From assembly GCA_043769005.1 (NCBI GenBank), contig JAYVJV010000197.1:1-23270 (forward strand): 23,270 bases of DNA, given 5' to 3'. Under the pieces are notes generated by a model. That model had not been told where the DNA came from. It saw nothing but the letters and a program-made list of their open reading frames with translations, and ran no database searches. Below, one piece after another: positions 1 through 7,292 of the stretch. The stretch's first letter is position 1. The number at the start of each line of letters is the position of its first letter. The translations under genes and the position numbers were made by a program. The DNA comes from JAAFIP01 sp043769005 (GTDB lineage: Bacteria; Pseudomonadota; Gammaproteobacteria; Burkholderiales; Burkholderiaceae_C).

Positions 1-1
1 C

Positions 2-814
2 ACGGGTTACTGGAAGGGCGAAAACGCAGGCCCCACCATCTCGTCAGCCGCTTTGGGTGACAGCAACACCGGCATGCATCTGGCTATCGGTATTCTGACG
101 GCATATATTGGCAAGCAAAAGACTGGCAAGGGCCAAAAGGTTGCTGTGTCCATGCAGGACGCCGTGCTGAACCTTTGCCGCGTCAAAATGCGCGACCAGT
201 TGCGTCTGGACAAGGTGGGCTACTTGGAAGAATACCCCCAGTATCCGCACGAAATGGATGCTTTCAAGGACGGTGTCGTACCGCGTGGTGCCAACGCGGG
301 TGGCGGTGGACAGCCGGGCTGGATTCTTAAGTGCAAAGACTGGCAAACCGATCCCAATTCCTATATCTATTTCACTATACAGGGCCATGCCTGGGGCCCC
401 ATCTGCGACGCGCTCGGTAAGCCGCAATGGAAGGACGACCCTGCCTACAACACGCCACGCGGCCGTCAACCGCACATCATGGATATTTTTGCCACCATTG
501 AAGACTTCATCAAGGACAAGACCAAGTTTGAGGCCGTTGACATCTTCCGCAAGTTTGACATCCCGTGCGCCCCGGTGCTGTCTATGAAAGAACTGCTCAA
601 TGACAAGTCGCTGCGTGCCAGTGGCTCCATTGTGGAAGTGCCGCACAAAGAGCGTGGCAGCTACTTTACCGTGGGTAGCCCCATCAAGTTCTCCGACACC
701 AAGCCCGAAGTCACCGCATCGCCCCTGCTGGGCGAGCACACTGACGAAGTGCTTGGCGAGTTGGGCTACTCCAAGGATCAGATCGCTGCCATGCATGCGG
801 CCAATGCGGTGTAG
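2..814 (+). CDS. frc: Formyl-CoA:oxalate CoA-transferase, 3' part (copy 1)
   Basis: Class III CoA-transferase that moves CoA from formyl-CoA to oxalate, giving oxalyl-CoA and formate in cytoplasmic oxalate catabolism. The frame is open from base 2, so the gene is cut by the window edge. About 270 residues remain of the usual ~415-428, so roughly the N-terminal third is missing. The visible part includes the LGDSNTGMH segment with the catalytic Asp (codon 59-61), the MQDAVLNLCRVK helix, the intact glycine loop GGGGQPGWILKCK and the C-terminal SPLLGEHTDEVL signature. These are the typical Frc/YfdW motifs. It ends at TAG 812-814, followed by hairpins. A second, different frc lies 0.7 kb downstream. 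The family call is firm. Oxalate specificity is inferred from close resemblance to known Frc proteins, because the N-terminal substrate-site residues are outside the window. Confidence 0.93.
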   Translation, partial: TGYWKGENAGPTISSAALGDSNTGMHLAIGILTAYIGKQKTGKGQKVAVSMQDAVLNLCRVKMRDQLRLDKVGYLEEYPQYPHEMDAFKDGVVPRGANAGGGGQPGWILKCKDWQTDPNSYIYFTIQGHAWGPICDALGKPQWKDDPAYNTPRGRQPHIMDIFATIEDFIKDKTKFEAVDIFRKFDIPCAPVLSMKELLNDKSLRASGSIVEVPHKERGSYFTVGSPIKFSDTKPEVTASPLLGEHTDEVLGELGYSKDQIAAMHAANAV

Positions 815-824
815 GGATACGCAT

Positions 825-842
825 TCAACACATAGGTGTTGA
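825..842 (+). other. Small hairpin after frc copy 1
   Basis: Perfect 7-bp inverted repeat TCAACAC (825-831) / GTGTTGA (836-842) with a 4-base loop, 11 bases after the frc stop codon. It directly precedes a second, stronger hairpin. It may protect the 3' end of the transcript or be part of a two-hairpin termination region. No function is demonstrated. Confidence 0.35.
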
Positions 843-850
843 TGGCTATG

Positions 851-880
851 AAGACGGCGTTCAACATTGAGCGCCGTCTT
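851..880 (+). terminator. Probable intrinsic terminator of frc copy 1
   Basis: Perfect 9-bp GC-rich stem AAGACGGCG (851-859) / CGCCGTCTT (872-880) with a 12-base loop, in the gap between frc copy 1 and the PAS gene. The stem ends in TT and is followed by TACTTAAAA, so the U-tract is weak. Position and stem strength favour a terminator, which would make the PAS gene a separate transcription unit. Confidence 0.6.
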
Positions 881-917
881 TACTTAAAAAACTGATTTAT
901 TTGAGCACCAACCCGCT

Positions 918-1364
918 ATGGCATCCGCAATTGATTACCGAATGCTCGTAGAGTCGGCGGGCGATGCCATCATGGCCTGCGATGCCGGTGGTGCCATCAC
1001 CCTGTGGAATCCGTCGTGTGAACGTATGTTCGGCTTTACACGGGCTGATGCGTTGGGCCACTCTTTGGACTTGATCATTCCCCAGCGCCAGCAGCAGCGC
1101 CACTGGGACGGTTACCACAAGACCATGCAGACGGGCATCACCAAATATGGCCACGACGTGCTGCGGGTGCCTGCGGTGCACAAAGACGGACATACGCTGT
1201 CGATAGCCTTTACGGTGTCCATGCTGCACACGCCGGATGGCAAAGTGTCGCAGATTGTGGCGGTAGTGCGTGACGAAACGGCACGTTTTACCGAAGACCG
1301 CAACCTGCGCAAACGCTTGATGGAGCTGGAAGGCCAGCTTGCGCCAAAAAGTAACACACCTTGA
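918..1364 (+). CDS. Small single-domain PAS protein
   Basis: 148-residue protein made almost entirely of one PAS domain. Residues about 5-55 carry the PAS core (AGDAIMACDAGGAITLWN, then MFGFTRADALGHSLDLIIP). Residues 80-122 carry the PAC-type strands (RVPAVHKDGHTLSIAFTVS, then IVAVVRDETAR). A short charged amphipathic helix follows (RNLRKRLMELEGQL, 129-141). There is no kinase, GGDEF, EAL, HTH or membrane segment, so it would have to act by binding a ligand or cofactor or through a partner protein. The ligand cannot be read from the sequence. It lies between two formyl-CoA transferase genes, so a sensing role in oxalate/formate metabolism is possible but is inference. No clear Shine-Dalgarno precedes the ATG. 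Confidence 0.85.
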   Translation: MASAIDYRMLVESAGDAIMACDAGGAITLWNPSCERMFGFTRADALGHSLDLIIPQRQQQRHWDGYHKTMQTGITKYGHDVLRVPAVHKDGHTLSIAFTVSMLHTPDGKVSQIVAVVRDETARFTEDRNLRKRLMELEGQLAPKSNTP

Positions 1365-1488
1365 ACTTTATTGAAAGGGCGCAACTGCATGATTGATTTA
1401 GGATAGAGGGTTAGGCCGCTATCGCGGCATCTGTCTCAGGGTATCCACCCGCGCGACTTATCCTATCCATCATTTATCAGGATTTCTC

Positions 1489-2736
1489 ATGAGCAAAGCC
1501 CTAGACGGAGTCAAAATTCTTGACTTCACCCACGTACAGTCCGGCCCCACCTGCACCCAGTTGCTGGCCTGGTTTGGCGCGGATGTCATCAAGGTAGAGC
1601 GGGCAGGCGAGGGCGATGCCACGCGCGGCCAACTGCGCGACATTCCTGGTGTGGACAGCCTGTATTTCACCATGCTCAACCACAACAAGCGCTCGATTAC
1701 GCTGGACACCAAAAAGCCCAAGGGCAAAGAGGTGCTGGATAAGCTGATTAAAGAATGCGACGTAATGGTGGAGAACTTTGCACCGGGCGCACTCGACCGT
1801 ATGGGCATTACTTGGGAGCATATCCAAAATCTCAACCCGCGCATGATCGTGGCCTCGGTCAAGGGCTTTGGCCCTGGGCCTTACGAAGACTGCAAGGTGT
1901 ATGAGAACGTGGCCCAGTGCGCAGGCGGCGCGGCCTCCACCACCGGTTTTGACGACGGCCCACCCCTGGTGACTGGCGCGCAGATTGGCGACAGCGGCAC
2001 CGGCCTGCACCTGGCGCTGGGCATTGTGGCGGCGCTGTACCAGCGCAACACCACTGGGCGTGGCCAGAAGGTCCTGGCCCCGATGCAAGATGCGGTTTTG
2101 AATTTGTGCCGTGTGAAGCTGCGTGACCAGCAGCGTCTGGCGCGCACCCACACCATGCACGAGTACCCGCAGTACCCGGACGGCAAGTTTGGCGATGCTG
2201 TGCCGCGTGCGGGCAATGCTTCGGGTGGCGGTCAGCCCGGATCGATTTTGAAATGCAAGGGCTGGGAAACCGACCCCAATGCCTACATTTACTTCATCAC
2301 CCAAAGCGGTGTCTGGCCCGCAGTCTGCAACGTGATTGGCGAGCCCGACTGGATTGAAGACGAAGCCTATGCCACGCCGCAGGCCCGCCTGTTGCACCTC
2401 AAGCCTATCTTTGCCCGCATCGAGCAGTGGACTATGACCAAAACCAAGTTCGAGGCTATGGACATTTTGAACCAGTACGACATACCCTGCGGCCCCATTT
2501 TGTCGATGAAAGAAATCGCCGAAGAGCCCGCCCTGCGCGCCACCGGTACCATCGTCGAAGTGGACCACCCTACACGCGGCAAGTACCTCACGGTGGGTAA
2601 CCCCATCAAGATGTCGGACAGTGCCACCGAGGTCACCCGTTCGCCACTTTTGGGCGAACATACCGACGAAGTTTTGACCCAACTGGGTTACAGCGCGGAC
2701 ACCATTGCCGCCTTACGCGCAGAACGCGTTATTTAA
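1489..2736 (+). CDS. frc: Formyl-CoA:oxalate CoA-transferase (copy 2)
   Basis: Complete 415-residue class III CoA-transferase, close in length to E. coli YfdW (416) and Oxalobacter Frc (428). Start ATG has AGGA at 1479-1482, 6 bases upstream. Visible family residues are Gln17 (LDFTHVQSGP), catalytic Asp168 in IGDSGTG (Asp169 in Oxalobacter numbering), MQDAVLNLCRVKLRDQQRL, and SPLLGEHTDEVL near the C-terminus. Position 48 is Gln (TRGQLRD), as I recall for YfdW, against Trp in Oxalobacter Frc. Differences from copy 1 and the usual family sequence include the active-site glycine loop reading SGGGQPGS (245-252) instead of GGGGQPGW, and FDDGPP where Frc proteins generally have FWDGPP. The formate dehydrogenase gene starts 9 bases after the stop, suggesting an operon that oxidises the released formate. 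Family is certain. The exact acceptor acid is less so because of the loop changes. Confidence 0.93.
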   Translation: MSKALDGVKILDFTHVQSGPTCTQLLAWFGADVIKVERAGEGDATRGQLRDIPGVDSLYFTMLNHNKRSITLDTKKPKGKEVLDKLIKECDVMVENFAPGALDRMGITWEHIQNLNPRMIVASVKGFGPGPYEDCKVYENVAQCAGGAASTTGFDDGPPLVTGAQIGDSGTGLHLALGIVAALYQRNTTGRGQKVLAPMQDAVLNLCRVKLRDQQRLARTHTMHEYPQYPDGKFGDAVPRAGNASGGGQPGSILKCKGWETDPNAYIYFITQSGVWPAVCNVIGEPDWIEDEAYATPQARLLHLKPIFARIEQWTMTKTKFEAMDILNQYDIPCGPILSMKEIAEEPALRATGTIVEVDHPTRGKYLTVGNPIKMSDSATEVTRSPLLGEHTDEVLTQLGYSADTIAALRAERVI

Positions 2737-2745
2737 ATCTCTTTC

Positions 2746-4443
2746 ATGAACTACCCCATCATTCCCATTGCCGTCCAAGAAGTCACCAAGCAGCGTAAAC
2801 GCGAAGCTCCAAAAGGTCGTCGTGTCGATCCCGCTGCGCTGGCCCAGGTGCAAGCTTTGCTCGGCACCGAGTCACGCCAGGCAGACTTGTTGATCGAGCA
2901 CCTGCACAAGATTCAGGACGGTTTTGGGCATCTGTCTGCCGCCCACTTGGCAGCGCTGGCGCAGGAGATGCGCCTTTCGCAGGCGCATGTGTATGAGGTG
3001 GCTTCGTTTTACCACCACTTTGACGTGGTGAAAGAGGGCGGCACTGCACCTGCTGCCTTGACGGTGCGGGTGTGCGATGGCTTGTCTTGCGAGATGGCGG
3101 GGGCTAAAGATTTGTTGGCCAAGCTGCCTGCGTTGCTGGGCCGCGAGGTGCGCGTAATTGCCGCGCCCTGCATTGGCCGCTGCGAACAAGCACCTGCCGT
3201 GGCAGTGGGGCAAAACCCGGTGCCCAATGCAACGGTGGAAGCCGTTGTCGCTAAAGTCAAGGCCAAAGCCATCCAGCATGTGCCTGAAGGTTTTACCGAC
3301 TTTGCAAGCTACCAAAGCAGCGGCGGCTATGCGTTGCTCAAGGCCTGCGCGACGGGCAAGCACGAAGTCGAATCCGTCATCAAGAACATGGAAGATTCTG
3401 GCTTGCGCGGCCTAGGCGGAGCGGGCTTTCCTGCGGGCCGCAAGTGGCGTATCGTGCGCGGTGAAGCCGGCCCGCGCCTGATGGCGGTGAACATCGACGA
3501 AGGTGAGCCCGGCACCTTCAAAGACCGCGTGTATTTAGAGCGTGACCCGCACCGCTTTTTAGAAGGCATGCTGATTGCGGCATGGGCCGTGGGCATCGAA
3601 AAAATCTACATCTACCTGCGCGACGAATACCACGGCTGCCGCAGCATGCTGCAAGCCGAGCTGAAAAAACTCAAGTCCACGCCACCCATCGCCGGTATGC
3701 CAGACATTGAATTGCGCCGGGGCGCGGGAGCCTACATCTGCGGCGAAGAATCCGCCATGATCGAATCTATCGAAGGCAAGCGCGGCATGCCGCGCCTGCG
3801 CCCGCCCTACGTGGCGCAGGTCGGCCTGTTTGGTCGCCCCACGCTGGAACACAATTTTGAAACCCTGTACTGGGTGCGCGAGATTCTGGAAAAAGGCAGC
3901 GCCTGGTTTGCCTCGCACGGGCGCAATGGCCGCAAGGGCTTGCGTTCATTCTCGGTGTCTGGCCGTGTGAAGAGCCCCGGTGTCAAACTGGCCCCCGCAG
4001 GCATCACCATCCAGGAACTGATCGACGAATATTGTGGCGGCATGCAGGATGGGCAAAAATTCTATGCCTACCTGCCCGGCGGTGCATCGGGCGGCATTTT
4101 GCCCGCCACCATGAACACCATTCCACTGGACTTTGACACCTTGCAGCCCTATGGTTGCTTCATTGGCTCGGCAGCGGTCATCGTGCTGTCCGACAAAGAC
4201 ACCGCGTCCGATGCAGCTCGCAACATGATGCGCTTTTTCCACCACGAGTCGTGTGGCCAATGCACACCCTGCCGCGTGGGCACAGCTAAGGCCGCGCACA
4301 TCATGGACCAGCCCAAGTGGGACTTGCCGCTGCTGGCCGATCTGTCGCTGGTGATGCGCGATGCGTCCATCTGCGGCTTAGGCCAGGCCGCGCCCAACCC
4401 CGTCGATTGCGTCGTTAAATATTTCCCTCAGGAGCTTGCATGA
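2746..4443 (+). CDS. fdh1B: NAD-linked formate dehydrogenase beta subunit (NuoE-NuoF fusion)
   Basis: 565-residue diaphorase subunit that passes electrons from the formate-oxidising subunit through Fe-S clusters and FMN to NAD+, in the cytoplasm. Residues ~30-175 are a NuoE/FdsG-type thioredoxin-like domain with 2Fe-2S ligands C110, C115, C142 and C146 (VCDGLSC and APCIGRC). Residues ~190-560 are a NuoF/FdsB-type domain: FMN/NADH loop GLRGLGGAGFPAGRKW (219-234), the RGAGAYICGEESAMIESIEG nucleotide segment, and 4Fe-4S ligands C503, C506, C509 (SCGQCTPCR) and C543. Fused E-F beta subunits are known from the two-subunit tungsten enzyme FDH1 of Methylorubrum extorquens (about 570 residues). Cupriavidus and Rhodobacter keep FdsG and FdsB separate. 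Its TGA overlaps the next gene's start (ATGA), indicating translational coupling. No obvious Shine-Dalgarno precedes this ATG. Confidence 0.93.
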   Translation: MNYPIIPIAVQEVTKQRKREAPKGRRVDPAALAQVQALLGTESRQADLLIEHLHKIQDGFGHLSAAHLAALAQEMRLSQAHVYEVASFYHHFDVVKEGGTAPAALTVRVCDGLSCEMAGAKDLLAKLPALLGREVRVIAAPCIGRCEQAPAVAVGQNPVPNATVEAVVAKVKAKAIQHVPEGFTDFASYQSSGGYALLKACATGKHEVESVIKNMEDSGLRGLGGAGFPAGRKWRIVRGEAGPRLMAVNIDEGEPGTFKDRVYLERDPHRFLEGMLIAAWAVGIEKIYIYLRDEYHGCRSMLQAELKKLKSTPPIAGMPDIELRRGAGAYICGEESAMIESIEGKRGMPRLRPPYVAQVGLFGRPTLEHNFETLYWVREILEKGSAWFASHGRNGRKGLRSFSVSGRVKSPGVKLAPAGITIQELIDEYCGGMQDGQKFYAYLPGGASGGILPATMNTIPLDFDTLQPYGCFIGSAAVIVLSDKDTASDAARNMMRFFHHESCGQCTPCRVGTAKAAHIMDQPKWDLPLLADLSLVMRDASICGLGQAAPNPVDCVVKYFPQELA

Positions 4444-7271
4444 ACGCAGTAACCCGACAAGAACAGATCGCACTCGACGTGCCTTTGGTGAAATTTAGCC
4501 TGAATGGCCGCGAAGTCACTGGCCGCGCTACCGACACCATTTTGCAAATCGCCAAGCAGGAAGGCGTGGAGATACCGCACCTTTGCTACAAAGAAGGCCT
4601 GGAGGCCGTGGGCAACTGCCGCGCCTGCATGGTCGAGATCCATGGCGAACGGGTATTGGCCCCGTCCTGCTGCCGCGCGCCCACTGCGGGCATGAAGGTG
4701 GTGACCGACAGCGAACGCGCCGTCGCGTCGCAAAAGCTGGTGCTGGAACTGCTGCTGTCCGATATGCCCGAGAAAGAGTACACCCGCAACAACGAGGTAG
4801 ACCAGTGGGCCGAGAAAATCGGCGTGGGCAAACCACGCTTTGAAGCCCGCCAACAACCCAGGCAAGACCTGAGCCACCCCGCCATCGCTGTCAACCTGGA
4901 TGCCTGCATCCAGTGCACCCGCTGTCTGCGCGCCTGCCGTGATGAGCAGGTGAACGACGTGATCGGCCTGGCCTTTCGGGGTGACCAGGCGAAGATTGTG
5001 TTTGATATGGATGACTCCATGGGTGCGTCCACCTGCGTGGCATGCGGCGAATGCGTGCAGGCCTGCCCCACCGGCGCGCTGATGCCCGCACGCGAGGCGG
5101 CACTCACCGTGCCCGACAAGCAGGTGGATTCTGTTTGCCCGTATTGCGGCGTGGGCTGCCAGCTCACCTACAACGTCAAAGACGACAAGATTTTGTTTGT
5201 CGAAGGCCGCGACGGCCCGGCCAACCATGGGCGCTTGTGCGTCAAGGGTCGCTATGGTTTTGACTATGCCCACCATCCGCACCGCCTCACCAAACCGCTG
5301 ATTCGCCGTGCCGACGCGCCGCCCAAAACGGGCGACTTCGTGATGGACCCTGACCGCGTGATGGACATCTTCCGCGAAGCCACCTGGGAAGAAGCGCTGG
5401 CTCTGGCTGGCGGCAAGCTCAAAGACCTGCGTGACAAGCACGGCAAAAAATCTTTGGCAGGCTTTGGCTCGGCCAAGGGCAGCAACGAAGAAGCGTATTT
5501 GTTCCAGAAGCTGGTGCGCACCGGCTTTGGCAGCAACAACGTAGACCACTGCACCCGCCTGTGCCACGCCTCGTCCGTGGTCGCTTTGCTCGAAGGTATC
5601 GGCTCGGGCGCGGTGTCTAACCCCGTGATGGACGTGGTCAAGGCCGAGGTGATTGTCATCATCGGTGCCAACCCGACGGTTAACCACCCCGTAGCCGCAA
5701 CCTGGATTAAAAACGCCGTGCAAAACGGCTCCAAGCTCATCGTGCTTGACCCTCGCCGCTCTGACCTGGCGCGCATGGCGCACCGCTTTTTGCAGTTCAA
5801 GCCAGACACCGACGTGGCCCTGCTCAACGCGATGATGCATGTCATCGTTGCCGAGAATTTGGTCGATAAAGACTTTATCGCCAGCCGCACAGAAGGTTAC
5901 GAAGCGCTGCGCAAAAACGTCGAGGCCTACACACCCGAGCTCATGGCTCCGATCTGCGGTATCGATGCCGACACCATCCGCTACGTAGCGCGCCTGTACG
6001 CTACCTCCAAAGCCTCGATGATCCTGTGGGGCATGGGCGTAAGCCAGCACGTGCACGGCACCGACAACGCGCGCTGCCTGATTGCCCTGTCGCTGATGAC
6101 CGGCCAGATCGGACGTCCCGGCACCGGCCTGCACCCCCTGCGTGGCCAAAACAACGTGCAGGGCGCGTCTGACGCGGGCCTGATACCCATGATGTACCCC
6201 GACTACCAGCGCGTGACTAACCCGCAGGTGCGTGCCACGTTTGAAAAAGCCTGGAGCGTACCCGCGGGTTCGCTGGACGACCAGCCCGGCCTCACGGTGG
6301 TGGAAGTGATGGAAGCCATCCTTGCAGGCAAGGTAAAAGGCCTGTACGTGATGGGCGAAAACCCCGCCATGTCCGACCCCGATGCCAACCACGCCCGCGA
6401 CGCGTTGGCCGCGCTAGACCATTTGGTGGTGCAAGACATTTTCCTGACCGAGACCTGCTACCTGGCCGACGTGATCTTGCCTGCCAGCGCCTTCCCCGAG
6501 AAAGACGGCAGCTTCACCAACACCGACCGTTTGGTGCAAATGGGCCGCAAAGCCATCAACCCCCCGGGCGATGCCAGGCAAGACCTGTGGATCATCCAGG
6601 AGATCGCCAATCGCGTGGGCCTGAACTGGCAGTACAAACATGTGTCTGAAGTGTTTGACGAAATGCGCCACACCATGCCCAGTATTGGCGGCATTACCTG
6701 GGACAGGCTGGACCGTGAGCACGCCGTTACCTACCCCTGCATGGTCGAGGGCGACCCAGGCCAGTCGGTTGTGTTTGTGGAGGACTTCCCCCGCGAAGGC
6801 GGCCGTGCCAAGTTTGTGCCCGCCGACATCATCCCCGCCAACGAGCGGCCGGACGCCGAATACCCCCTGGTGCTGATCACCGGCCGCCAGCTGGAGCACT
6901 GGCACACCGGCAGCATGACGCGCCGCGCTACTGTGTTGGATGCGATTGAGCCGGATCCCACTGCCTTGATCCACCCACTCGATCTGGCAGCGCTGGGCGC
7001 GCAGCCCGGGGATGTGGTGACCATTGCATCGCGTCGCGGCGAAGTGTCGTTATACGCAAGAGCCGACGACGGCACGCCACGCGGTGCCGTGTTTGTGCCC
7101 TTCTGCTACTACGAGGCCGCGATTAACAAGCTGACCAATGCCGCACTCGACCCGTTTGCCAAGATCCCCGAGTTCAAATACTGCGCTATCAAGGTGCAGT
7201 TGGGTGGCAAAGCACCGCAGCAGGGCAGCTATGGGGGTGGCCAAGTGCTAGAGCGCCTGCAAGCAGCATAG
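4440..7271 (+). CDS. fdh1A: NAD-linked formate dehydrogenase alpha (catalytic) subunit
   Basis: 943-residue cytoplasmic molybdopterin enzyme (no Tat signal) that oxidises formate to CO2. Start ATG is supported by AGGAG at 4431-4435 and the ATGA overlap with the beta subunit. Order of parts: N-terminal NuoG-like 2Fe-2S domain (C49, C60, C63, C77 or C78); two 4Fe-4S ferredoxin motifs (C156/159/162/166 and C199/202/205/209); the cofactor-proximal 4Fe-4S motif (C233, C236, C240, C267); then the bis-MGD oxidoreductase domain. The active-site segment NVDHCTRLCHASSV has Cys375-His376, the position of the metal-ligating (seleno)Cys and catalytic His in formate dehydrogenases, so this is a Cys enzyme. 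HPLRGQNNVQGASD is the conserved Arg-containing pocket strand. Where FdsA/NuoG proteins have the His/Cys-ligated cluster motif (SDHP..C..C), this protein reads SDMPEKEYTRNNEVDQWA, so that cluster is absent. Mo versus W cannot be decided from sequence. No accessory gene (fdsC/fdsD type) follows. Confidence 0.95.
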   Translation: MNAVTRQEQIALDVPLVKFSLNGREVTGRATDTILQIAKQEGVEIPHLCYKEGLEAVGNCRACMVEIHGERVLAPSCCRAPTAGMKVVTDSERAVASQKLVLELLLSDMPEKEYTRNNEVDQWAEKIGVGKPRFEARQQPRQDLSHPAIAVNLDACIQCTRCLRACRDEQVNDVIGLAFRGDQAKIVFDMDDSMGASTCVACGECVQACPTGALMPAREAALTVPDKQVDSVCPYCGVGCQLTYNVKDDKILFVEGRDGPANHGRLCVKGRYGFDYAHHPHRLTKPLIRRADAPPKTGDFVMDPDRVMDIFREATWEEALALAGGKLKDLRDKHGKKSLAGFGSAKGSNEEAYLFQKLVRTGFGSNNVDHCTRLCHASSVVALLEGIGSGAVSNPVMDVVKAEVIVIIGANPTVNHPVAATWIKNAVQNGSKLIVLDPRRSDLARMAHRFLQFKPDTDVALLNAMMHVIVAENLVDKDFIASRTEGYEALRKNVEAYTPELMAPICGIDADTIRYVARLYATSKASMILWGMGVSQHVHGTDNARCLIALSLMTGQIGRPGTGLHPLRGQNNVQGASDAGLIPMMYPDYQRVTNPQVRATFEKAWSVPAGSLDDQPGLTVVEVMEAILAGKVKGLYVMGENPAMSDPDANHARDALAALDHLVVQDIFLTETCYLADVILPASAFPEKDGSFTNTDRLVQMGRKAINPPGDARQDLWIIQEIANRVGLNWQYKHVSEVFDEMRHTMPSIGGITWDRLDREHAVTYPCMVEGDPGQSVVFVEDFPREGGRAKFVPADIIPANERPDAEYPLVLITGRQLEHWHTGSMTRRATVLDAIEPDPTALIHPLDLAALGAQPGDVVTIASRRGEVSLYARADDGTPRGAVFVPFCYYEAAINKLTNAALDPFAKIPEFKYCAIKVQLGGKAPQQGSYGGGQVLERLQAA

Positions 7272-7292
7272 CGCTACCGAAGCCAGGGCCGT

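Noticed and set aside
1415..1428. GCCGC-TATC-GCGGC hairpin upstream of frc copy 2 as a terminator or operator
   Set aside because: Only 5 bp with no T-run. Such short GC hairpins occur often by chance in this composition.
4428..6392. Long minus-strand open frame (654 codons) opposite the formate dehydrogenase alpha gene
   Set aside because: It is a shadow of a GC-rich coding strand. The predicted protein is rich in His, Gly, Val and Ala without any family motif, while the plus strand is an unambiguous formate dehydrogenase.
7240..7280. GCAAGCAGCATAGCGC at the end of fdh1A as another dispersed repeat copy
   Set aside because: Only a few bases match the core, there is no ATATTTA block nearby, and the bases are explained by the C-terminal codons of fdh1A.
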